From assembly GCF_033568475.1 (NCBI RefSeq), contig NW_027331833.1:1798001-1862000 (forward strand): 64,000 nucleotides of DNA, in the 5' to 3' direction. Within the stretch, counting starts at the first letter, position 1; each line of letters starts with the position of its first letter. The DNA is from Henckelia pumila. Its lineage: Eukaryota > Streptophyta > Magnoliopsida > Lamiales > Gesneriaceae. The translations under genes and the position numbers were made by a program. The notes under the pieces were generated by a model. The model was given only the letters and a program-made list of their open reading frames with translations. It had not been told where the DNA came from and ran no database searches. Below are positions 24,301 to 42,496 of the stretch, in pieces.

Positions 24301-25186
24301 AGGTTTGCACCGCTCGTTATTTCTAAGGTTTGTAATTGACTGAGTGCCTAGCTGCTTTGGCCCACTTTTCTTACAGTATCCAATATTATTTTCCTAAATG
24401 TTCAACCCCAGCATAATGGAGGGAGAAGAGTCCCTACGGCGACACTCTCCAGAAATAGTGGTCCAAGACCCAAAAATTAGAGATGCTGTTTCTCTCCTAC
24501 CGTCTATGATCCTCTTCCATGGAACTGGAGATTATTCCATTCCTTCTGATTCCAGGTTGGGAAAAATATTATCTCAAAATGTATAGCAATCGAAAATATT
24601 GAAAGAAGAGATATGAAAGAACTTGCAACCTTAATTGCAATAGCAGCATAGCACATTTGAATTCTATGTAGATCATATATGAGGCATAGAATTAACACAT
24701 TTTTGTCCTGTTGTTTGTAATTTTTTTCCTTGTCTACGTATTGTCTGTGAGGATTGTGCTTGCTTGCAGTAAGAGTTTCGTTGACACGCTCCAAAGCTTG
24801 GGAGTACAAGCACAATTGATTCTATACGAAGGAAAGACACACACAGATTTGTTCCTTCAGGTATGTTTGGCAAATACGAACTGTTTTTATTCTTATTAGC
24901 ACAGCATCACATAGAATGGATGAAATAACTTACTCAATATGTGAAAGCACATTCATGAGGACAAGAGCTTGTGGTCTTTCTCACTATTTATTTGTTCGAC
25001 CATTAATATCATGCATGAAATCAGGACCCGATGAGGGGTGGCAGAGATGACATGTTTGAAGATTTGGTTGGAATAATTCATGCTGGAGACTCTGAAGCTC
25101 TGGCCAACTACGCAACAGTTCCTCCCAGAAAGCGCCTAGTACCTGAATTCATGTTAAAATTAGCACGCAGTGTTAGCCCCTTTTGA
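21302..25186 (+). CDS. ICME: Isoprenylcysteine alpha-carbonyl methylesterase ICME-like
   Basis: Eleven exons: 21302-21627, 21930-22006, 22113-22182, 22322-22402, 22902-22976, 23362-23463, 23550-23687, 24262-24327, 24412-24555, 24770-24860 and 25025-25186. All junctions are GT-AG with matching phases, giving 443 residues. It is an alpha/beta-hydrolase that removes the methyl ester from the C-terminal prenylcysteine of CaaX proteins, opposing the methyltransferase ICMT; in Arabidopsis this family influences ABA signalling and acts at ER/Golgi membranes. The oxyanion-hole motif GGAWIIG lies in exon 4. The nucleophile is Ser251 in GQSAG, the acid Asp352 in HGTGDYSIP and the base His384 in [10 protein letters not shown] hydrophobic stretch ([17 protein letters not shown]) at about 118-134 fits a membrane anchor. 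The N-terminal ~90 residues are low-complexity and variable. The protein ends RSVSPF. Exon 5 uses the second of two adjacent AG acceptors to keep frame. All catalytic residues are present. I cannot tell ICME from its ICME-LIKE paralogues. Confidence 0.92.
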
Positions 25187-26663
25187 TCACCGATTCGATT
25201 CGTTTCTTTTAGGTTGACTAAAACAGTGAGTCCTCACAATTTGGCATACATTGTCTTCATCATAAATATTATTTTAGAAGGTGGCTTTTAGAATGTAAAA
25301 TAAAATTCGATATGAAAAACATTATTTTCGAAAGATTTTAGAATGTAAAGGGGATTCTGTTTGTTGTATAAACTAGGAAGAGCATTTTATTGTTGTATTG
25401 AAATTCAGCAAGTGTACTTTTATCTCTCAAGTTGTTGACTGACTAATAATTCAATTTGACCAATAGCTTTCTGAATTTCTCCAAAATCTCCATTCAAAAA
25501 CCACTTTCTATACTTTAGTCGCTTACTAGGACACCATGTGGTTATTCTAAATGCTATAGCAGCTAACTGTTTGATAAAAATTGAAGATGTTGGTTATATT
25601 AGTAACTGCTTGAATCTTCAGAAAAATATCTCCGTAGAAAATTAGTTTTCCTCTTCATTAAATAGTGAAGCGTTATCCCAACTTGTGGCGTAGTTCTGTG
25701 TTTGTCTCCAATGTCCATCACTTATACTCATGAATCTTTGTAGTTTTCAGGGATATATGATTGTTCTGATGTTTGGTTTAAGACTCATAGCTTATTAGAT
25801 ATTGCCAATTCATTGAGACCGTGATTTCTGTGTATACATGTCATATTTCATGTTGTTAAATGTCATGGCATGATATTCAAATCTTTAATGACAAGTTTAT
25901 TTATTTTTTATTATGGGGAGTTCTGTAGTATGTATAAAATGCAAAATTGTGTGCCAATTTTAGAATTCTCACATCGCATGTTGCCTTATTCTCTTGAAAC
26001 TATTAGCTTTGGAATGATATGGCCTTGTGTGACATCATAATTACGGAAGTCTCTGGCTTTATTTTCCTACTATGATCATTAGCTGTGATTTTCTGCTTTG
26101 TTCCTACATCATTGTTACATAGTCTCTTGTCCAGCATGCCATGCTACTTCCTACAGATTCTTCGAACCTTAGATGGATATGGTTGCTGTTTTTTCTGGTT
26201 AATAAACTTAAGCTACTATTCTTGATTAACTATGAGTCTATGATTTCAGTTTTAACCATTCATAGATTTAAACTTCTTTCGTCCTTTCAATGTTAGAGTT
26301 TCGTGTTTTTATTGCTTGCTATCTTAAACATTGTGTTCGGGATGTTCCCAGTATTTCAAGCTAAGTTGATAATATACTTGTGGCAGTGTACTACTTATAG
26401 ACAGGAATATTTTTAAACACAAGTACAGAGATGTCTAGAGTAAACTTCTCTCCATTTCACATCCGCTTTTAGAATTTAATAAATGAACCAATTTCATATC
26501 ATTATGTAGTAAGAAAACAATATAAATGAGGAAATAATGAAAATTAAATATTTGAAAATTGAAGTGATGCTCTGATCCCCTTCTGTATGCCAATGAACAT
26601 ATCCCTTGCACAAAAATCTTTCTAATGAGTGCATCCATAGGAGAGTGCTCGTCCCGTAAAATG
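25187..26663. other. Intergenic region between ICME and AGP genes
   Basis: This includes the 3' ends of the two convergent genes. I see no further coding exon, RNA gene or repeat. Base composition is less AT-extreme than the TE-rich flanks, in keeping with UTR and spacer DNA. Confidence 0.5.
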
Positions 26664-27511
26664 TTAGGAGCAGAATACCATGGCAGCCAAAAGGGTAGCT
26701 GCAATCAGTCCTGCTGTCGCCGGCATTCTAGTTCTTCCCAGCTGATGAATGGATACCCCTCCACTCTGTAAATGAATTGTGAAGAATCGACTTTATGATA
26801 TTTTGATATATCGATAAGTTATTTATCACCTTTCATCTGAAATATAGTCAAAACTTGAGGCAGATGTCTTACCAAATCTAAGGTTGGCGATGGTGCTGGT
26901 GTTGTTTCATCGGTTTGTTGAACTTTAGGAGGTGCCGGAGGACTTAAGATAGTTGGTGCCGGTGCTGGTGCATGATGATGCTTATGTTTTTGCTTCCTTT
27001 TTTTGTGTTTTCCAGGTGCAGGTGCAGGGACGAATTCAGGTGCTAGTGCAGGTGAGGTTATTGTTGGTGCCGGTGCTTGTACTGGTGGTGTGGTAGGTGG
27101 TGCCACTGGTGCTGGTATCACAGGTGGGGATGCTGGTGGCAGCACTTGCACTGGTGCTGGGGACGTCTCTGGCGGCGGAACTGTTGGCGGTGGTGCTGGT
27201 GGCGGAACTGTTGGCGGTGGTACAGGTGGTGAAACTGTTGGCGGTGGTACAGGTGGTGGAACAGTTGGCGGTGGTGCTGACGGTGTAATAGTAGGTGGTG
27301 GAGGCAGCAATGCAGGTGGCTGTGATGGGCTTGAAATTGGTGGATTTTGCGGTGCTGGGATCGTTGGACTTGAAGTAGGCACAGTTACTGGAGGCGGGAC
27401 TATATTCGGTGCAGCTGGCGTATTAGAGGGCGAAGATGCTGGTCCTTGGCCATTGGCTATCACCAAGAAAATGAAGAAAGCTGAGAAATGAGTCCATTGA
27501 AAAGTTCCCAT
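26664..27511 (-). CDS. Lysine-rich classical arabinogalactan protein (AGP17/18/19 type)
   Basis: Two exons on the minus strand, 26873-27511 and 26664-26765, joined by a GT-AG intron in phase 0; 246 residues. Domains in order: a signal peptide at about 1-22 (MGTFQWTHFSAFFIFLVIANGQ), a long Pro/Ala/Ser/Thr region (23-167) with AP, SP, TP and PPPTVPPP motifs, a basic stretch GKHKKRKQKHKHHH at 167-180, a second APAPAP block and a short acidic linker. A C-terminal hydrophobic tail (PATAGLIAATLLAAMVFCS) fits GPI anchoring. The Lys/His block between the Pro-rich and GPI regions defines the AGP17/18/19 group. The mature protein would be an O-glycosylated plasma-membrane and wall proteoglycan. Residues ~78-114 are a run of octapeptide-like repeats from a DNA minisatellite. 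An in-frame stretch upstream of 27511 lacks an ATG and would precede the signal peptide. The opposite-strand Gly-rich frame is a shadow. Confidence 0.9.
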
Positions 27512-28775
27512 TTTGTGGAGGTGGAGTTGCTGTGCAAGAATTTGTGAATTTATAACACAAAGTTGAGACATTTTTTAAATTTGGAAGAGTTTGGTGATAT
27601 GTCATGAGAGGAAATGCAGTTTTCACTTGAATGCTACATGTGGCTTGAAATATTGTTCATGTGTTGCAATCAGATAATCTAACTGACTAAAGGGCAATGA
27701 TGAAATTATATTATTGATGCATCAAGTAATTAATCAATCTAGAATATCACTTTATACAATCTTCTCATTTCATGTCTTTTGTGTGCCTTTCACCATTGAA
27801 GTTTTGGGAACTTCTCTTGAAAGTAAAGTGAAATGCACTTTGGTTAATACACCAAGAAATTTAGACGGCAAGGTGTACATACTAAGAAAAAAATGTGTCC
27901 ATTAAACAATGATATATGGTTTTCAAGTTGGAGTCCATTTTGTAAATATTCAATCTCTTTACAAGATCTAAAAATCCATACCATATGGTATTTTTATGAG
28001 CAGAAAAGAATAAAATAAAATAAAATAATTCCACTCGATCCAATAAAACAAATCATGTGGAACATTAAATTATGAATAATGCAGATACAGCTATGTTTAG
28101 GTGGGCAAAAACCTTAAACCAAACAGTTGGTTTCAGCAGAATTATGATTTTCGCAAAGCACCTTATTTTGGTATGGAGTCACATCTCGTTCAATTCAAAT
28201 AAATATTTGTGGCAGCAATGCCTTTTTTGTTTAGAATTATGGAAATTAAAGTAGGCTAATGAAATATCGCGAGTCTGAAGCTAAGCTCAACTCAAAACAA
28301 CGGCCTTTTGACTCGACTTGAAAGAAAAAGCTCGGATTAGCAATCTTATCATCGTCTCTGCCTTTGCAGGGGTAATCTGCAATCCGGCTTCAACAGTGGA
28401 ACTAGTACTTCCCGCTTGATAAAACCATGTTATTTATATAATTTAAATATTTTAAATTATACAACACCTCAAAAAAAATAACAAAATATTTCCTCAGAAA
28501 ATAGTATCCAAAATACAGCACGTTTTACTATATAACTTCAACTATTTATTTCCAGAAATTTTTTTTCAAAAGACACCGAGTTAATCCAAACAGAAGTAAA
28601 GGTTTCCAAAAAATGTACACCCTCAAGGAAAAATTGTGCGATAAATAAACTAGCAATGCAAATACAACAGAATACAAACTGATACAAGAGAACCCTACTC
28701 GTCTAACTGATGGATTTCTGAAGCTCTTAAAGTGATCCTGGAAAAAGAGGAACGCCTGATCTATTGCACGATTAA
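27512..28775. other. Spacer between the AGP start and the TADA 3' end
   Basis: It contains the AGP upstream region, with a TATA-like ttataaat on the minus strand at about 27546-27553, and the TADA 3' untranslated region towards 28775. Small open frames at 27714-27905 and 28072-28254 show no known motif. No repeats are evident. Confidence 0.5.
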
Positions 28776-34904
<6,129 letters not shown>

Positions 34905-36139
34905 AGTAGCTCGAATTCAAAGACCGCAGATTTGAGGGAGAAAGCGTTACCTTTCTCAGTTGAGATGTGGGTTTTGGTTGATTCGTTGCAGCGAGAGTGA
35001 ATCAATTAGATTGGGAGAGGAGATAAGATGGATTTCTCACATGATCTCGTCGGAATGTTAGGAAAAATATTACTTCTTTGTCGACCAAAATTTGCCTCTA
35101 CTTTTATTTATTTGTTTTGTGCATTTTTCTCTTCCTATTTCTACTATAAATATTGCATCTTTGTTAATTTAATTAATTAAGTTATCTACGTTAATCGAGG
35201 TTATTTTTGTCTTAATATGACTAATCAATTGATGTTTCTCATGCATGTATAAGCTAATATTAATATTATTATTGTTATTTTATGTTTAAAAAAAAGCTTG
35301 GGTGAACCAGTCTAATAAGTCAATTCTTGGAAACGGGTCGTTCATAAAAAAAATTACTTTTTTTGTAAATATTAACAGAGTTGACACGTCTCGCAGCTAA
35401 AAGTCGATAAAATCATCTCACAAGACATCAATTCTTTATGTTTCATGTAAATCTATTTTTCGTGTTTTTCTAGTTTATAATAATAATATATATTTATATT
35501 TGATCAAAAAAATAATATATATTTATAGATTAATTTTTTTAGAAGATATTTATTGATTAATTTAAAACCATTCGTTCTTATTTATCCTCATTTTTTGAAA
35601 GATAAAGAATAGTCATTTCATTAATCGTACATTGTACAAAGGATGTCAACACTATAAGTAAACGATTCAGTTTGTTGATGCGACTGAGCCATACGAGTGA
35701 CTAAATGATGGACAACCCTTATGATGAAGAACATTCCTAACAAGTAGGGCCCCTTTGCTTTTTTATATTGTTCAGCTGATAACATTAATTCCCTTGGTTT
35801 CACAATTAATCCTTTGGTTGTTATACATGGATATAGATGTTATAGTATGAGCTGCATACCAGTCATGACTAAATATATAATTTTTTTTTATATTTCCATG
35901 TACCGTAAGATGGTGTTGGACTGTCCAGATAACTCTTTGGTTTGACCAAGCTCATTTTTACTGTTAAAGTATTTGATTACTGTTGTTACATGATTATCCC
36001 TGCACTTTATTTGAAAAAAAATCTTTCAAAAATGATGTAGGATAATTATGTAATTTCAAGTGCAATGTGTAACTCAACGTGTACAATATCCTTCCAAGCC
36101 ATGTGAAATATACTACCTTTTTCATTTCTTGGCTTTTCA
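34905..36139. other. TADA upstream region and AT-rich spacer
   Basis: The first ~130 bp are the probable TADA leader and promoter (minus strand). Beyond that, AT-rich DNA shows no gene. Open frames under 65 codons here lack motifs. Confidence 0.5.
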
Positions 36140-36145
36140 AAACCC

Positions 36146-37110
36146 GTGCTTATCCATGATGGTTGTGACTTCAAGTGCACTTCTTCAAAGATGATTTTGG
36201 CTGCAATTGATGAACGCCATAGAGGGACTTATGATTTCATTTACTTTAAGGTACTCAAAAGAATTTATCTCTATTTGTTGTTAATTTTTCAAGGGTTTTC
36301 TAGGATGCTTATTACTTTGGCAAAAAGTTGTTTCTTATTATTTCATGTTGGGTTTTGGATGCAGAACAAATGCAATGTAGGGTATGCTTTTATAAATATG
36401 ACCGATCCTTCCCTATCATCCCTTTTTATCTGGTATATTACAGATTCTTCAGACACTTGTTTGTGTGTGTGGGATTGGTCCAAATTTATTTTCTTTCTTG
36501 ACTTTTGCAGACATTCAATGGAAAGAAATGAGAAATGTTTAACAGTGAAAAAGTAGCATCCTTGGCATATGCTCGAATTCAGGGAAAGGCTGCCCTAATT
36601 GCGCATTTCATGAATTCTAGCTTGATGAATGAAGACAAGAGGTGTCGTCCTATACTCTTCCATATCCCAATGCTGGTGATCAGGTATATATGAGAACAAG
36701 GTGCCTTGCACACTATGGATGAATTTTGAAATTTTATGCATGTCTCCTTTTTTTCCCCTTAGATAACTTAACTTAACTTATCCATTCTATACTCAATAAA
36801 ATTCATGTGGTAGGACTTGGAGTGACCTTTTAGTTGCATTGATTCTCTTAAATTGGTATTGGACTTCAGAACTCTTAGATGTGGATTTAAGTTTAGCCTT
36901 GATGTAACCTTCAAGGAAAATCAAGTCTCTTATTTTTGTCTACTTCTGCTGCAGGTTCCCTTCCCTATGGGTGCTAATATTCGACCAAGACCCAGCCCGA
37001 TCCGAGCCACCATCTCTGGGGAAAACAATCAAGAAATCCTACCTGGTTATGTAATCGGGGAGGATGTATATGGGGATGTATCAACTGCTTCAGGCAAAGA
37101 ATCAGATTAA
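36146..37110 (+). pseudogene. MEI2-like RNA-binding protein, C-terminal fragment
   Basis: The segment encodes pieces of the third, C-terminal RRM of plant MEI2-like (AML) proteins. In order they are TSSKMILAAIDERHRGTYDF, NKCNVGYAFINM, NSEKVASLAYARIQGKAALI, MNSSLMNEDKRCRPILFH and, after a further intron, PFPMGANIRPRP to the end GKESD. Introns with usable GT and AG borders separate the pieces, so this is a DNA-level copy and not a retrocopy. It is broken in several ways. A conserved Trp codon is TGA near 36521 (NGKK-stop-E), residues equivalent to LPID after FIY are missing, and there are frame slips near DPSLSS and before PNAGDQ. RRM1, RRM2 and the long N-terminal part are absent from the upstream 1.2 kb. 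The functional parent lies elsewhere. Family known, breaks seen directly, origin inferred. Confidence 0.85.
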
Positions 37111-37554
37111 GCTGTTGCTTTTCTGTTTTGACTGCTAATCGTGGTAGAATCAAATGTTTTGCAGTAGTTTTCCTAACTGAATTTTGTTTGTACATTATGT
37201 TATGAGATAAGAGTAGCAACGTACGACATTAGCTAAAATTAACCGGGGGGAAGCTAAATCTCCTGCAATTGAGAAACTCTAGAGGTTGAGGGATTGCATG
37301 TCTGAAGAATTTCACCTTTCATCTGTTTCGTGAGCCCAACACAACAGTGGCAGGCACAATGAGGAGCAACATATAGAGCTTCAAAATTTTGGACTGTCTA
37401 GTTTGTGATTCTGTAGAGTTTCTGAACTACAACAAATTATGCTGTTTGGAGGCGCTTCTGCTGCCGTATCTCCTTTTATCGGGCCATTTTTGTTTCTTTA
37501 TTGTGCCCTGTTTCGTCGTCCGTTATTTTCTTTGTCCATTTTTGTTTTTTGGAG
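37111..37554. other. 3' flank of the MEI2-like fragment
   Basis: Resembles an old 3' untranslated region and spacer. No separate gene is recognised; short open frames across 37389-37838 run into the GACCGGTT repeat and have no conserved domain. Confidence 0.5.
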
Positions 37555-37557
37555 CCA

Positions 37558-38090
37558 ATGTTTTTGGAACCGGACCGGACCGGCCGGTTCGACCGGTTCG
37601 ACCGGGAACCGGTCCGGACCAACTCCAAAAACCGGAAAACCGGTCCAACCGGTCAAAACCGGTCAAGAACCGGTTGAACCGGTTTTCCGAATTTTTTTTA
37701 TTTTTTTTTAAAAATTTAAGATTTTTTTTATTTTTAAACTTTAAATTTATTATTTATATATATATACATTATTATTTAGAATTTTTACTTTATTTAAAAA
37801 ATTATTTTAATAATTATTGTTTTTTAAAAATTAAATAATTTAAATAATTTATAATTATAATTGTTATTTTGAATATATTTAAATGTTTATTTAGTTTTCA
37901 AAATATGTTAAATATATATTTTTTTGGCTATTTATATAATTTTTGAGTTTTTAAAATTTAAAATATATTATTTATTATATTAAATTATATAAACGGTTTT
38001 CCGGTTCGATCGCCCGGTTAAAACGAGCTGACCGGTTGGACCGTTTTTTCCAGGTAAACCGGTTCGATCACCGGTCCGGTTAACTTTTCG
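37558..38090. mobile_element. ACCGGTT-rich fold-back/MITE-like repeat
   Basis: The left block (37567-37690) carries many copies of 'accggt', 'ccggtccgg' and 'cggttcgacc'. A second block (37990-38085) carries 'ccggttcgatc', 'gaccggttgg' and 'ccggtccggtt'. An AT-only core of about 300 bp lies between. This arrangement is typical of a plant non-autonomous DNA element, but I could not define terminal repeats or a target-site duplication. Confidence 0.55.
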
Positions 38091-38322
38091 TTTTTTCTTG
38101 CTATTCTTTCTTGTTGAATGAAATGAAAGAGATCAAGTAGACTAATATAATTTGAACGATAACTTGTAAATATGCAATTGAAACAAAATGAAGGGTTGTA
38201 TGTTGTTTATCAACTAGAGTGAATACAACGGAGCTTCACAGATTCAACATGAACAAGTTTTCTGTTGTATCAACACCGATGAGATCTTTGATCAATATTA
38301 AATAAAAGTGAATCATGTAAAC

Positions 38323-39533
38323 TGTAAGGGATATCATGGTTCATAAAAATTATCAGAATCAGATGTTGTCACTAGATGTTGACAACATCCTACTCAACAT
38401 GCAGCGGAAATATTAAAACGTGAATAGTAACAGCAAACTAACAGTAAACCAACAATAAAAATAATCAAGAGTAAATATGCATAATTACTAAAGTAATAAA
38501 AAGTTGCACATACAAACAGATTCAGATGTTGTCATAAGGTATTGACAACATCTTCAATAACACCTTGATTAACATGCATCAGAATTTTTGAAAGCATGAA
38601 TAAAATAAATAAACAACCAAATAAATCAGACTCAGATTTTTAAGCAAGAGTATAAAATACTCTTGCAGCGCCTCAGGGCAAAAATTTCACTATAAAATAT
38701 TCAAAGATTTTTACAAACCCTAAAACTAGTGAATTATTTCAAAAATCAATTTTCTCAAAACATGTGAGAAAATAAATAAATAAAAACAACTCCCTTAAAA
38801 GTCTACTGAAAGTAGAACAAGAAAACTCAAGAAAGGAGTTGATCCGAGATGCCCAAACACGAGAGCAACACAATCTTCGATCAACAATCTTCAAGTGCTC
38901 TCAAAACTACAAGGCATCTACGAACAATAAATTCAGCAAATTGACAAGAACTCTTCAGCGCGAAAGCACTCCAGAAAGTCGAGTTCTGTCATCTACGTTC
39001 AAGCTCTATTTTTTTCTGCACGCTCAAATCCTCATCTACGGCTTGATCTCTCTTTTCTGCGCTCTCTCTCGTTTTTTTCAAGCCGCCTCAATCTCTACGT
39101 TCTTTCTTCTATTTAAGCGTGTCAGCTTATCTCCAAAAAGACTTGATCATATTTCCTTTCAAACTTGAACCAATCTACAAAAATAAGGAAATAATATTAA
39201 GTTAGGAGATAAATATATATTATGATAAGTGCATAATATCTCCTACAAAATAATCAAGTAAATATTTAAGCTCTTTAAGATATATGAATATCTTATTCTA
39301 TAATAAAACAATTCCTATTTAAAATATCTCAAACACTTAGATAGGAAAAAATATCAATCCAATAAATCATATTTTAAATCTAGGAATATTATATTATCTC
39401 AATTCAAATCAAAACTATTCCTAGTTTAAAATATATATAACACAATATTAACTAACAATCCTAGAAAGGCAAAACACATTAATACAATCTTTCAAAACAT
39501 GGAAAGATATCAAGGAATAATTAATTCCTTTCA
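38323..39533 (-). repeat. 3' LTR of the Sirevirus-like element
   Basis: 1211 bp, nearly the same as 45416-46614. It holds two copies of the dyad motif (38362-38400 and 38525-38570) and a pyrimidine-rich leader-like part near 39000-39120. A 109-codon open frame on the plus strand is shared with the other LTR and is a shadow. Confidence 0.93.
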
Positions 39534-39550
39534 ATCTCCCCCTTTTTGCC
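39534..39550 (-). promoter_or_regulatory. Polypurine tract of the Sirevirus-like element
   Basis: On the minus strand it reads ggcaaaaagggggagat and directly abuts the LTR start TGAAAGG, the position expected for the plus-strand primer. Further 'agggggag' copies at about 39584, 39611, 39653, 39834 and 40142 form the multiple-tract pattern reported for Sireviruses. Confidence 0.8.
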
Positions 39551-40019
39551 TTTCTGGACAAAACACCTAAAAGCAATTCAGCAACTCCCCCTGAATATTA
39601 ATTCTCAGAACTCCCCCTGAGTTCAAACTTATCAAATGAGTTCTCCCCCTGAATTTGATCTTTTAATTCTGAGTGTTGTCAAGGATGTTGGCAACACCTG
39701 CACACAACACTTGGTGAGATCAGAAAATACTTAATACATGTTCAGAATTGAATCACAAAACACATTTAATCAATTTAGTACACATCACAACTCTCTTGAA
39801 TATCAATTCTCTCCCTGAATACGAAAATACATTCTCCCCCTTAGTCTAAGCATGGATGTTGTCGAGGATGTTCCCAACACCTCCTCACAACACTTAAGTC
39901 AGAGCAGAAAAAACTTAGAACAAATCAAAGAGTCGTAATCAAACATGCTAACATTGATTAGAACCAGATCAGAGCAAAAACATAAGACAAATCAAAGCAG
40001 AGCAAAAAAAAAAACTACA

Positions 40020-41660
40020 AAAAATTAAACTTAATGCTCTGTGATGATCTATCATTTGCTTCGCCAGAACTAGATTCTTTTCCATCAGAGTCAGAGTCAC
40101 TATCTTCTCCATCAGAGCTAGAGCCATCAGATTCAACATCTTCTCCCCCTTTTTGTCCAGAAGAGGTACCTGCACCAGGAAAAATTCGAGATTAAGACAT
40201 AAGAGCTTCATAGTAAGCAATGTCTTCTTTGGCTTGTAAAATCTTATGTTCAACATGCAGCATCTGGGATTGAATAAAGATAGAATCCCGCTGTTGAAGT
40301 AGGAGGAACAAATATGGCAGTGGCAGGGGAGGTGTTGGCAACATCTGCCACAACATCTGCAGCAGCACCTGTTTCTGACCAAGGTAGGTCCAAATTCATG
40401 TTACCTCTAAGTAATGTAGGTGCAAGCTTTAGTACCTCAACAACAACAGATAAATGATCATCATCATGTTTTTCAAAATATTGAGATACTAGCACAACAA
40501 ATATCAAAGAAAGAAACAGGAGCATGTATGATATCAACCCACAGTTTGCATATTGCATAACTGTAGTAAAACACAAGCTTTTCAAAGTTAAAAACTGCTC
40601 CAGTTCCTATAGCAAATATCACACCAACTTGTTGATTGGTGAGAAACGTGGAATTTGTGGACGGAGTCCAAATCTTGATTGCAGTCTTGTAAAGAACATA
40701 AGCTATCTTATAAGAGCAAGCTGCACATCTTTTTCCACCTCGGGTGAGTTAAAAATCCATTAATCACAGTAGGACTAAACTCAAAAATCTGAACCCTCGC
40801 ATGAATTTTCCCAAATTTTGCAAAAGAGGGTTTGGAACTGCTTTAGTCAAATTGCAGTAGAATTTCAAGACCATAGGTCTACAATAAAGAGTAGCATATG
40901 TCACAGTAGCGAACATATTTCTAAGTTGAAAAATTCTTACCAGATTTTGTGCGCCATATGCTTTCAAATCAATGATGTAGTCCTCAAAGAAATCACAATT
41001 GGCATAGTGTTGCCAATCGTTTGCAGCATTAAAAAAACAGAGGAATAAGATTGGCTTACTCGGTAGTCTTCATCCAAGGTGTTGTCCAGGGTGTCAGCAA
41101 GACCTTCAAAAACATCTTCTGCAGAAACAGCAACACCGGCTTCCTACAGAAAGGTGCAATAACAGTGAAAGTAGCCAGAAAATTCCGAATTTTGAAAAAT
41201 TCTACCATATTCAAATACTCCTCATCTAAGATATCAGCAGGAATGTCAGCAGCATCTAATGCAACATCTGCTTCTGAGGCAGATTCCTCAAAACCTTCAT
41301 CAGAGAATGCAAGAGATAGATCAGCAGCAGTAAAAATGACCATCAAAGATGGATCAGCAGTAGTAACAATGACCATCAAATATAAAAAAAAAAAATCATC
41401 CTCTAAGATGTTGTCAGAGGTGTTGTCAACATCTGGCTCAACATCTTCTTTGTAGCCCATATCTGTTTGAATATCAATGAATCAAAATTCTTCCCTTCCA
41501 TAAAATTTTGAACAATTAGAATAAAAAGAGAAGAATTTGACAATAATGCAAGTACCGACAAAATTCTGTAGAAGTGATAATGTGGTGAAGGTGAGCAAAG
41601 AGTAACAAGACTATAAAATATTCTGATGATAAGATCAAATCTAAACAACAAATCCTTCAC
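40020..41660 (-). pseudogene. Downstream extra ORF region of the Sirevirus-like element
   Basis: In Sireviruses a variable ORF, sometimes called env-like, follows pol. Here the equivalent stretch is broken. Its last part (about 40020-40172) still reads TSSGQKGGEDVESDGSSSDG followed by more Ser/Asp/Glu and closes near IKFN. A middle part (41056-41460) reads Asp/Glu-rich text with DILDEEY. Frames shift between them and no single ORF spans the region. No envelope-type signal or fusion motif is visible, so I call it only an extra ORF. Confidence 0.55.
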
Positions 41661-42257
41661 CTCTTATCACTCGGTCGCAATTAATGTTCCCTATCAGTAA
41701 CAATTTCCAACGGTAAAATGGAGTTTGAAATCATTATGGCAACAAATTTCCGAATAAAGGCAATAAATCAAGCCAATTGATTTTCACAAAATTTCCATAG
41801 ATAAACTCCACATCGAATTTAACTCCACTAAAACACTTTCGATCACAAAACAATTCGAAATATTAGTGGATTTGGCAAATCACTAAATTTTGCTTATTTT
41901 GAACTTCAAAATTCTCAGCAAGATATATTCACCATAAAATAAATATGCATGTCCTAATTATGCCTAAAAACAGAGTGTAACAATGCAATAAAATGCAATC
42001 ACATGTAAAAAAAATATGTTGACAAATGAGGTGTTGTCCACGATGTTGGAAACATCTTCCAGCAACACCCTAAGATTCTCAAAAATTTTATTGCCACACA
42101 GTCATTAAATTCATTATTGCAGAAGTGGTAGCCTGCACACTAAAGGAACGGTCTTCATTGGACTCCTTTAGGTAGCTTTTTCCATTCTGATCTTCAATCA
42201 AATTTGATGATTGAGATGATTGCATTTTCACCATTTTTTTATTTAGAGTTTCTGACT

Positions 42258-42396
42258 TTGCAAAATTCCTTTTCACTTGGGACAAGATCATGGAGTACAC
42301 GAACATCCCTCCACTACTTAGCAATTTTGCAAAATTACTTTTCACTTGGGACAAGATCATGAAATACACGAACATCCCTCCACTACTCAGTAATTT
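42258..42396 (-). repeat. 69-bp tandem duplication inside the element
   Basis: The word 'ttcacttgggacaagatcat' and its flanks occur at 42272 and 42341 (period 69) with few mismatches. On the minus strand this yields a repeated MFVYxMILSQVK peptide. It lies after the RNase H remnant. Confidence 0.85.
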
Positions 42397-42496
42397 TGTC
42401 AGAACTCGTTATCCATTAAGCTTCATTTGACTGTAAAAACATTTTGCAGAGAATCCTGAGTGAAAACTGGTCAATGGTTACAAATTATCCAACACA

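Noticed and set aside
27003-27491. Long Gly-rich open frame on the plus strand
   Set aside because: It is the exact antisense of the AGP Pro-rich exon; GGN codons mirror CCN codons. No start context or independent motif.
38839-39168. Plus-strand frame in the Sirevirus LTR, also at 46022-46249
   Set aside because: Shared only because the LTRs are duplicates; it is antisense to the element and has no domain.
42029-42070. CRISPR-like appearance of the repeated GTGTTG/CAACAC words
   Set aside because: Repeats are irregularly spaced over kilobases, lie in a plant retrotransposon and include coding sequence; there is no array with uniform spacers.
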